The notes beneath the pieces were generated by a model. It ran no database searches, was not told the origin of the DNA, and worked only from the letters and a program-made list of their open reading frames with translations. A stretch of DNA of 6,545 bases from Verrucomicrobiota bacterium. GTDB taxonomy: Bacteria; Verrucomicrobiota; Verrucomicrobiia; Limisphaerales; JAEYXS01. Positions within the stretch are counted from its first letter, which is position 1. Every line of letters starts with the position of its first letter. The stretch covers positions 1 to 6,545 of the forward strand of contig JAJNBN010000212.1 in NCBI GenBank assembly GCA_021156225.1. The letters are read 5' to 3'. Below, piece by piece: positions 1-4,264 of the stretch. The position numbers were made by a program, and so were the translations under genes.

Positions 1-184
1 GCTTCAGCATACAATCAGAGCTGCGGCCTTCGGCTTGGCGGGTCGAGCTGCCATCGAAACCCCACATCGGCAGTTCTTCCAGCTTCGGGAAGCTGCTGAA
101 CTCCTTGATTTGAGTCTTGCTACGGAGATTCGGCACGGGCGTGTAGCCGTCGAGCCATATATATTCCAACTTATATTTCGCCAT
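1..184 (-). CDS. glnII: Type II glutamine synthetase (GlnII), N-terminal part, cut by the left window edge
   Basis: Reading the minus strand from an ATG at 184-182 gives 61 open codons to the window edge. The protein begins MAKYKLEYIWLDGYTPVPNL, continues with RSKTQIKEF, and includes WGFDGSSTRQAEG and SSDCML. This is the beta-grasp N-terminal domain of the eukaryote-like GSII family, as in rhizobial GlnII. It is clearly not the longer GlnA (GSI) type. The enzyme makes glutamine from glutamate, ammonium and ATP in the cytosol. The family is usually about 330-370 residues, so roughly five sixths of the gene lies outside the window. No Shine-Dalgarno sequence precedes the ATG; the start is chosen because it matches the usual family N-terminus. 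A sigma-54 type promoter match lies about 65 bp upstream of the ATG (by predicted start site), fitting nitrogen control as known for rhizobial glnII. The family call is very secure. Confidence 0.93.
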   Translation of the reverse strand, partial: MAKYKLEYIWLDGYTPVPNLRSKTQIKEFSSFPKLEELPMWGFDGSSTRQAEGRSSDCMLK

Positions 185-545
185 GTGTATTGGAGGTGTT
201 GTGTTTAGTCCGGTTTGACTGCGCAAAATGCTACAGTGTGCCCAGTGCTTGTAAGTCTGAGCAGCTAAGATGCCACTTGGCAAGCTTAGCTAATGACCTC
301 ACTCTAAAAATCATTGCAAACTGCTCTGGGACAGACAGAAACAGCGCTTTTCCGAAAATCTATCCACTTCATGCAACGATTGTTTTCTATGAATGCATTT
401 AATCAATCTGGCTTTTTTTATCCACCTCATGATAAACCCAGACAAGTCACACAGAATGAAGCTGTTAAGACTGAAAAACTCCTTTGCCCGCTGCCACTTT
501 GAGTGCGATGCTCCCGCTATTGCGGGCTAGAATTCGATTTGTCTC
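185..545. other. Divergent intergenic region between glnII and the kinase-like gene
   Basis: This 361-bp stretch is visibly more AT-rich than the flanking genes. Short reading frames in it show no recognisable protein features and are rejected. It holds the candidate sigma-54 element for glnII (260-276) and a T7 run at 414-420 with no stem before it, so not a terminator. It also holds a small hairpin with CCCGC and GCGGG arms (513-517 and 522-526). A TAGAAT hexamer at 528-533 could be a -10 element for the plus-strand gene, but no convincing -35 lies at the right distance. Confidence 0.6.
260..276 (-). promoter_or_regulatory. Candidate sigma-54 (-24/-12) promoter of glnII
   Basis: On the minus strand, positions 275 to 260 read TGGCAT, five bases, then CTGCT. 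The GG and GC dinucleotides have the exact spacing required by RpoN (first G to first G 12 bases apart). Compared with the consensus TGGCAC-N5-TTGCW it differs at two less critical positions. The predicted transcript start is near 249, giving a leader of about 65 nt before the glnII ATG. RpoN/NtrC control of glnII is established in rhizobia; its use here is inferred. No clear NtrC enhancer was recognised upstream. Confidence 0.55.
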
Positions 546-929
546 ATGTTAAAAGTAAAGGATACCCTCAGAGCCACCGTCCGGTTGACCTTCGATGGCC
601 GCGTCATCAAGAACTTCCACGGCCCTAATGCCCAAGAGCGTTTCGATAACGAAGTCCGGGTTTTACGCCATTTGGAAGAGCGTGCCTGCCCATTCGTCCC
701 CAAGCTGCTCGAAGCTCGACCCGAAAGCCTCACCATCGTTACCACCAATTGCGGCATGCGCGTAGAGCATTTGGACGCCGCGCGCACCAAGGAGCTCTTC
801 GCCGAGCTGGAAGCCTTCGGCGTCCGCCATGACGATCCGGACATGCGCAATGTCACCTACCGCCAGACCGATGGCCGATTCTGTTTGATTGATTTTGAGT
901 TCGCCACAATCCTCCCCGGCTCAAAATAA
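546..929 (+). CDS. Minimal protein-kinase-like protein (127 aa), putative Ser/Thr kinase
   Basis: The 127-residue product keeps the key landmarks of the protein-kinase fold in order and at plausible spacing. These are a candidate beta-3 ATP lysine K22 (GRVIKNF), a candidate alpha-C glutamate E36 (NEVRVLRHLE), a catalytic loop HDDPDMRN at 95-102, and a metal-binding DFE at 116-118. In the catalytic loop D97 and N102 align with the Asp and Asn of HRDxxxxN, and D116 aligns with the Asp of DFG. It has no recognisable Gly-rich loop. It ends 11 residues after the DFE aspartate, so the activation segment and most of the C-lobe are missing. It is about half the size of an ordinary kinase and smaller than Bud32/RIO-type minimal kinases. 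An in-frame TAG at 528-530 limits the N-terminus, so ATG 546 is the likely start; there is no Shine-Dalgarno sequence. No membrane segment is seen. It lies 15 bp before a PP2C gene on the same strand and is probably co-transcribed. The fold call is fairly sure; the substrate is unknown, and it could instead act on a small molecule. Confidence 0.72.
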   Translation: MLKVKDTLRATVRLTFDGRVIKNFHGPNAQERFDNEVRVLRHLEERACPFVPKLLEARPESLTIVTTNCGMRVEHLDAARTKELFAELEAFGVRHDDPDMRNVTYRQTDGRFCLIDFEFATILPGSK

Positions 930-944
930 CTGCGCCCTATTTGC

Positions 945-1787
945 ATGAATCCTGTGAGCCGCGCCGCCGCCGTCCGCACCTTCAAATGGTCCGGCCGCAC
1001 CGATGTGGGAAAAGTCCGCAAAAACAACGAGGACTCCTTTCTCGGCCTTCAGTTCGACGCCCGGGAGATCCATCGCCTCGGCAAATACGGTGAAGCCTCC
1101 AATGCCCATCACGATTTTGTCTTCGCCGTGAGTGATGGCATGGGCGGCGCGAAGTCCGGCGAATACGCCAGCCGCATCGCCGTGGAAAAGATCACCACCC
1201 TGCTCCCTCGTTCATTCCAGAATTCCGCCCTCGGCCTGGACGCCGGCTTTGCGGATATCCTTACCGAGCTGTTCACCCAAACCCATCGCTCCCTGAAATT
1301 CTTCGGCGAAAGCTACGATGAATGCCGGGGCATGGAAACCACCCTGAGCCTCTGCTGGTTCGCTCCCGGATGGATGTATTTCGGCCATGTTGGCGATAGC
1401 CGCATCTATTATCTCCCGGCTGGCAGCGATACGATCAAGCAGCTCACCCATGACGACACGCACGTGGGCTGGCTCCTGCGCAACGGCAAGATCAATGAAC
1501 GAGAAGCCCGCAACCACCCCCGCCGCAGCGTGCTGCAAAAAGCTCTCGGTGGTGGCAACATGTTCGTAGATCCGCAAGTAGGTGCCGTAGGCTGCGAACC
1601 TGGCGATGTCTTCCTCATCTGTTCCGATGGCTTGATCGACGGCCTCTATGACCATCACCTGGTCGAACTGCTCCGCTCCACGGATGCCCAGTCGGGTGGT
1701 AAAGGCCCCGCTCAATTGCTCGTCGAGGAATCCCTGAAGAACAGCGGCAAAGACAATACGACCGCGCTGGTGATCCAAGTTTCGTAA
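945..1787 (+). CDS. PP2C-family serine/threonine protein phosphatase
   Basis: This 280-residue cytosolic protein carries the full set of metal-dependent (PPM/PP2C) phosphatase motifs. They are RKNNED at 25-30, DGMGG at 64-68, METT at 130-133, GDSR at 150-153, LTHDD at 167-171, CSDGL at 226-230 and the terminal KDN at 269-271. The Asp residues that bind the two Mn/Mg ions (D30, D64, D228, D270) are all present, so it should be active on phospho-Ser/Thr proteins. It is slightly longer than the 240-250 residues usual for the bacterial stand-alone form. Extra residues lie at the N-terminus and between RKNNED and DGMGG. It has no signal peptide, membrane segment or sensor domain. The start is the ATG 15 bp after the kinase-like gene; no Shine-Dalgarno sequence is visible. 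Position and spacing suggest it is the antagonist of the kinase-like partner. The PII gene nearby raises the possibility of a PphA-like role, which is inference only. Confidence 0.93.
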   Translation: MNPVSRAAAVRTFKWSGRTDVGKVRKNNEDSFLGLQFDAREIHRLGKYGEASNAHHDFVFAVSDGMGGAKSGEYASRIAVEKITTLLPRSFQNSALGLDAGFADILTELFTQTHRSLKFFGESYDECRGMETTLSLCWFAPGWMYFGHVGDSRIYYLPAGSDTIKQLTHDDTHVGWLLRNGKINEREARNHPRRSVLQKALGGGNMFVDPQVGAVGCEPGDVFLICSDGLIDGLYDHHLVELLRSTDAQSGGKGPAQLLVEESLKNSGKDNTTALVIQVS

Positions 1788-1819
1788 CCGCTAACGGCCA
1801 ACGGAATAACGGCATTCCC

Positions 1820-1907
1820 ATTGCCGTTAAATTGCCGTTAAATTGCCGTTAAATTGCCGTTAAATTGCCGTTAAATTGCCGATAAACTTCCGTTAAGTTG
1901 CCGTTAA
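1820..1907. repeat. Tandem array of eight 11-bp units (ATTGCCGTTAA)
   Basis: Five perfect head-to-tail copies of ATTGCCGTTAA (1820-1874) are followed by three degenerate copies: ATTGCCGATAA, ACTTCCGTTAA and GTTGCCGTTAA. The unit length is close to one helical turn. Just upstream, TAACGGCA at 1807-1814 is the exact reverse complement of TGCCGTTA inside the repeat (for example 1822-1829), so the first unit can form a small hairpin with a seven-base loop. The array lies entirely between the PP2C stop codon and the terminator. It has no spacers and is not a CRISPR. It could be an expanding minisatellite or a phased protein-binding array. Confidence 0.95.
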
Positions 1908-1917
1908 ATCAATCCTC

Positions 1918-1955
1918 AAAAAACAACAAGGGGCACCCTTACGGGTGCCCCTTTT
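1918..1955. terminator. Intrinsic terminator for amtB, probably bidirectional
   Basis: A perfect 11-bp inverted repeat (AAGGGGCACCC at 1928-1938 and GGGTGCCCCTT at 1943-1953) closes a 4-base loop, TTAC. Read on the minus strand the stem is followed by GTTGTTTTTT, a good U-tract, so it should end the glnK-amtB transcript. Read on the plus strand it is followed only by TT before GAAAA, so it may also end the PP2C transcript, less efficiently. Confidence 0.9.
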
Positions 1956-1967
1956 GAAAAGCTGCGT

Positions 1968-2010
1968 TGCGCACCAAGGTCGGCTCACGGGCCGCCCTTA
2001 TTGGTGCGCA
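1968..2010. repeat. Long inverted repeat / hairpin directly after the amtB stop codon
   Basis: TGCGCACCAA at 1968-1977 pairs perfectly with TTGGTGCGCA at 2001-2010. An inner stem (GGTCGGC at 1978-1984 against 1991-1997, one mismatch) sits above a 3-base bulge and a loop of about 6 bases. It starts 8 bp after amtB on the minus strand and precedes the U-tract terminator. It may be a first terminator-like stem or a structure that protects the mRNA 3' end. Confidence 0.75.
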
Positions 2011-2018
2011 GGCGCAAA

Positions 2019-3497
2019 TTAACCGTGGTAGCCTTCCTCGCCGTGTTCGGCCAGGTCCAGACCTTGGCTTTCCACTTCTTCGGAGACGCGCAGACCGATG
2101 GTCGCCTTCACGATGAAGGCGATGATCGCCGTGGCGACCACGCTCCAGACGATGGTCAGAACCACCGCCTTGATCTGGTTGCCGACCAAGCCAGGCAGCA
2201 AGTCCATGCCTGCCTTGCCGAGCACTGCATTGGCCTTCTCGTCAGCGAACACACCCGTGAGGATCGCACCCAGCGTGCCACCCACACCGTGCACACCGAA
2301 CGTGTCCAAGGCGTCGTCGCAACCGATCATCTTCTTCAGGTAGGTCACAGCGAGGAATGGAATGATGCCCGCCAGCACGCCGATGATCACCGAGGAGGTC
2401 GCCGTCACGAAGCCGGCACCCGGAGTGATGACAACCAGACCGGCCACGATACCGGAGCAGAAGCCCAGCACGCTCGGCTTGCCCTTGATGGCCCATTCCA
2501 TGACCGCCCACACGAAACCAGCCACCGCCGCCGCGAGAGTCGTGGTCATGAACGCGTTGGATGCGATACCGTCAGCGCCTAGCGCGGAGCCGGCGTTGAA
2601 ACCATACCAGCCCACATAGAGCATGCCCGTGCCGATCATGCACATCACCATGGAGTGAGGCGGCATCGGTTCCTTGCCGTAGCCCTTGCGCTTGCCAAGG
2701 ATGATGCAGAGCACCAGAGCAGACCAACCGGAGGTCATATGCACCACCGTGCCGCCGGCGAAGTCGATCGCTTTGATCGTCGCCTCTTTGTTGAGCGTAC
2801 CGCACATCAAGCCGGTCGTGGACCAGACCATGTGTGCGAACGGGAAGTAAACCAGGAACATCCAGAGCGCCACGAACAGCAGCACTGCGGAGAACTTCAT
2901 GCGCTCGGCGATCGCGCCAACGATCAGCGCCGGGGTGATGATCGCGAACGTAAGCTGGAACATCGCCCACATGGCATCGCTGATCCAGTAATAGCCGGCA
3001 CCCGTCTTATACGGATCCACACCATTGAGGAATTTCTGATCGAGGCTGCCCACGATACCCTTCACCAGTTCGTCACCGGAACCGAAGGCGAGGCTGTAAC
3101 CGCAGGCCCACCACAGGATGGTCACCAAGCCAGTGATGCCCATGCACTGGGCCAGGACGGAGAGAACGTTCTTCTTCCGGACCAAGCCGCCGTAGAACAG
3201 CGCCAGACCAGGGAGCGTCATGAACAGCACGAGAGCGGTGGAGGTCATCTGCCACGCGTTGTGACCAGGACCAGGTCCCGGGATCTTGGAATTCACATCC
3301 GGCGTGCGGGCACCGTTGTTCACGTAGGCTTCGATGTCAGCCACGCGTTGTTCCAAAGTAGGGTCCTTGGGTGCGGCCGGAGCTGCAGTTTCAGCAGCGG
3401 CAGGCGCTGCATTAGTGGCAGCATCCTGGGCTTGGATGGTTCCCGCCAGACAGAGCCCGGTCAGGGCAATCAGACTGAGTATGCGTTTCAGTTTCAT
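2019..3497 (-). CDS. amtB: Ammonium transporter of the Amt family
   Basis: The product (492 residues) is an inner-membrane ammonium channel that feeds glutamine synthetase. An N-terminal signal peptide (MKLKRILSLIALTGLCLAG) is followed by a likely cleavage site after IQA at residue 23. Then comes an Ala/Pro-rich stretch to about residue 44, a short TLEQRVADIEAYV segment, and the Amt core with the family signature PGLALFYGGLVRKKN near residue 100. Pore residues are visible: the twin histidines H253 (GGTVVHM) and H403 (FGVHGVGG), D245, and phenylalanines F180, F184 and F300 (WYGFNAGSA). The C-tail GLRVSEEVESQGLDLAEHGE matches the cytosolic tail that contacts PII. I chose the ATG at 3497 because the AGGAG at 3513-3509 lies 11 nt before it; the in-frame ATG at 3506 is only 2 nt from that site. 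It is 24 bp downstream of glnK in one operon. The call is very secure; only the start is uncertain. Confidence 0.97.
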   Translation of the reverse strand: MKLKRILSLIALTGLCLAGTIQAQDAATNAAPAAAETAAPAAPKDPTLEQRVADIEAYVNNGARTPDVNSKIPGPGPGHNAWQMTSTALVLFMTLPGLALFYGGLVRKKNVLSVLAQCMGITGLVTILWWACGYSLAFGSGDELVKGIVGSLDQKFLNGVDPYKTGAGYYWISDAMWAMFQLTFAIITPALIVGAIAERMKFSAVLLFVALWMFLVYFPFAHMVWSTTGLMCGTLNKEATIKAIDFAGGTVVHMTSGWSALVLCIILGKRKGYGKEPMPPHSMVMCMIGTGMLYVGWYGFNAGSALGADGIASNAFMTTTLAAAVAGFVWAVMEWAIKGKPSVLGFCSGIVAGLVVITPGAGFVTATSSVIIGVLAGIIPFLAVTYLKKMIGCDDALDTFGVHGVGGTLGAILTGVFADEKANAVLGKAGMDLLPGLVGNQIKAVVLTIVWSVVATAIIAFIVKATIGLRVSEEVESQGLDLAEHGEEGYHG

Positions 3498-3508
3498 TAT
3501 GATCATTT

Positions 3509-3514
3509 CTCCTG
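3509..3514 (-). promoter_or_regulatory. Ribosome binding site of amtB
   Basis: CAGGAG on the minus strand is the clearest Shine-Dalgarno sequence in the window. It lies 11 nt before ATG 3497 and only 2 nt before ATG 3506, so it favours the inner start and gives the signal peptide MKLKRIL. Confidence 0.6.
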
Positions 3515-3521
3515 TTATTGT

Positions 3522-3860
3522 TTATACTGCCTTGTCACCGCGCTCGTCCGTGCGGATACGGATCGCTTCATCTACCGGCGAAACGAACACCTTGCCGTCA
3601 CCGATCTTGCCCGTCTTGGCGGCCTTCACGATGGCTGCCACGGCGGCCTCGACCCGTTCATCGGGCAATACCACTTCGAGTTTTACTTTGGGCAGGAAGT
3701 CCACCGTGTATTCGCTGCCACGATAGATTTCCGTGTGACCCTTCTGACGGCCAAAGCCTTTGACTTCGGTGACCGTCATACCTTCGACACCCTGCTCACT
3801 TAGGGCGTCCTTCACTTCTTCCAACTTGAATGGTTTAATGATCGCTTCGATTTTCTTCAT
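3522..3860 (-). CDS. glnK: Nitrogen regulatory PII protein (GlnK/GlnB)
   Basis: This 112-residue protein has the standard length and sequence of a PII trimer subunit. It is a cytosolic sensor of 2-oxoglutarate and ATP/ADP that blocks the Amt channel and controls other nitrogen proteins. Visible landmarks are MKKIEAIIKPFKLEEVKDAL at 1-20, the T-loop GFGRQKGHTEIYRGSEYTVD at 35-54, the B-loop TGKIGDGK at 83-90 and the C-terminal RIRTDERG. Tyr51, the uridylylation site in proteobacteria, is present. So is Ser49, the residue phosphorylated in cyanobacterial PII; E. coli GlnB and GlnK have Ala there. Q39 and K58, expected for 2-oxoglutarate binding, are present. The start is supported by an AAGG 5 nt upstream (3869-3866). 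Linkage to amtB argues for the GlnK subtype. A sigma-54 type promoter match lies upstream at 4021-4038. Confidence 0.97.
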   Translation of the reverse strand: MKKIEAIIKPFKLEEVKDALSEQGVEGMTVTEVKGFGRQKGHTEIYRGSEYTVDFLPKVKLEVVLPDERVEAAVAAIVKAAKTGKIGDGKVFVSPVDEAIRIRTDERGDKAV

Positions 3861-3929
3861 AATTGCCTTAACGAACTGGTTAACTCTGTTGATTTACTTT
3901 CTGCACCGGCTACAGGCCGGATACAGTCA

Positions 3930-3947
3930 CCCAACCCCGTCCCCACC
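3930..3947 (-). other. G-rich tract in the glnK leader, possible G-quadruplex
   Basis: On the minus strand the sequence reads GGTGGGGACGGGGTTGGG: two runs of four G and one of three, plus a GG, separated by one or two bases. It can form a two-layer quadruplex; a three-layer form would need a fourth run of three. It lies within the predicted 5' leader of glnK, about 70 nt before the start codon. Confidence 0.4.
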
Positions 3948-3964
3948 TGCGGAAATTTGTCCCT

Positions 3965-4015
3965 TGCATGCCTCGCAAAAAACTCAGGCCCGCTTGACAG
4001 CCAACCGAGCATGCA
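3965..4015. repeat. Imperfect inverted repeat near the predicted glnK transcript start
   Basis: TGCATGCCTCG at 3965-3975 and CGAGCATGCA at 4006-4015 are inverted copies differing by one extra C. The arms are about 10 bp, separated by 30 bp. The right arm overlaps the predicted transcription start (near 4011), so it is more plausible as a DNA site than as an RNA hairpin. It may be chance. Confidence 0.4.
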
Positions 4016-4020
4016 GCACT

Positions 4021-4038
4021 AAGCACCCGTGATGCCAA
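4021..4038 (-). promoter_or_regulatory. Candidate sigma-54 (-24/-12) promoter of the glnK-amtB operon
   Basis: On the minus strand, positions 4038 to 4021 read TTGGCATCACGGGTGCTT. The GG (-25/-24) and GC (-13/-12) pairs have the exact RpoN spacing, with TTGGCAT and TGCTT close to the consensus. The predicted start is near 4011, leaving a leader of about 150 nt before glnK. RpoN/NtrC control of glnK-amtB is well established in proteobacteria. The glnII promoter candidate in this window has the same TGGCAT-N5-nTGCT form. Confidence 0.62.
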
Positions 4039-4264
4039 CGTGAAAAATATTTGTAAATCATTCATAATATCCTGATTTAAAGGAATTTGCGTCTCACATG
4101 AAAACCAATCACCTCTTCCCCTTATGCACACAATCAACCAGCGTGTTTCTTTTTATCCACATCGAACACAACCATTCATTGATTTGCGGCAAGCCATGAA
4201 TCGTGCTCATTAAACATGTCGAGCTTGTCCAGTTGGGCGTCTGTTGACAGCATGAGTGCCAGCC

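Larger units (their letters stand above)
1788..2018. other. Convergent intergenic region between the PP2C gene and amtB
   Basis: This is 231 bp of non-coding sequence between two genes that end toward each other. It contains an 11-bp tandem repeat array, a strong hairpin terminator and a second long hairpin just after the amtB stop codon, each listed separately. No gene is seen here. Confidence 0.8.
3861..4264. other. Divergent intergenic region between glnK and the GntP permease gene
   Basis: This stretch of about 400 bp contains no credible gene. Its left part is the predicted glnK leader (about 150 nt) with a C-rich plus strand, meaning G-rich RNA. The candidate sigma-54 promoter is at 4021-4038. 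The right part, especially 4041-4080, is AT-rich, which would suit bending or activator looping upstream of that promoter. No clear promoter for the plus-strand permease gene was found. Confidence 0.6.

Noticed and set aside
190..502. Two short overlapping plus-strand frames in the glnII-kinase intergenic region
   Set aside because: They overlap each other and the sigma-54 element, use weak starts, and show no coding character or recognisable sequence.
528..533. TAGAAT as the -10 element of the kinase-like gene
   Set aside because: No acceptable -35 is found at 16-18 bp; with ATG at 546 the transcript would be almost leaderless. It is possible but unsupported.
1212..1778. 188-codon open frame on the minus strand
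   Set aside because: It is fully antisense to the PP2C phosphatase gene, and no family is recognised in its translation.
1820..1907. CRISPR array
   Set aside because: The repeats are 11 bp and directly abutting, with no spacers and no cas genes nearby.
2655..3803. Long open frame (382 codons) on the plus strand
   Set aside because: It is antisense to amtB and glnK, spans both genes, and its His/Arg/Gly-rich translation has no recognisable domain. It is a by-product of the high GC of the real genes.
3994..3999. TTGACA as a -35 element on the plus strand
   Set aside because: No TATAAT-like hexamer lies 16-18 bp downstream, and the permease start is about 265 bp away.
3861..4011. Glutamine-sensing riboswitch (glnA motif) in the glnK leader
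   Set aside because: I could not find the conserved core of that motif; only a G-rich tract and short stems are visible.
4244..4249. TTGACA as a -35 element for the permease gene
   Set aside because: The matching -10 position would fall inside the start of the gene and reads GCTAGC, so it is probably chance.
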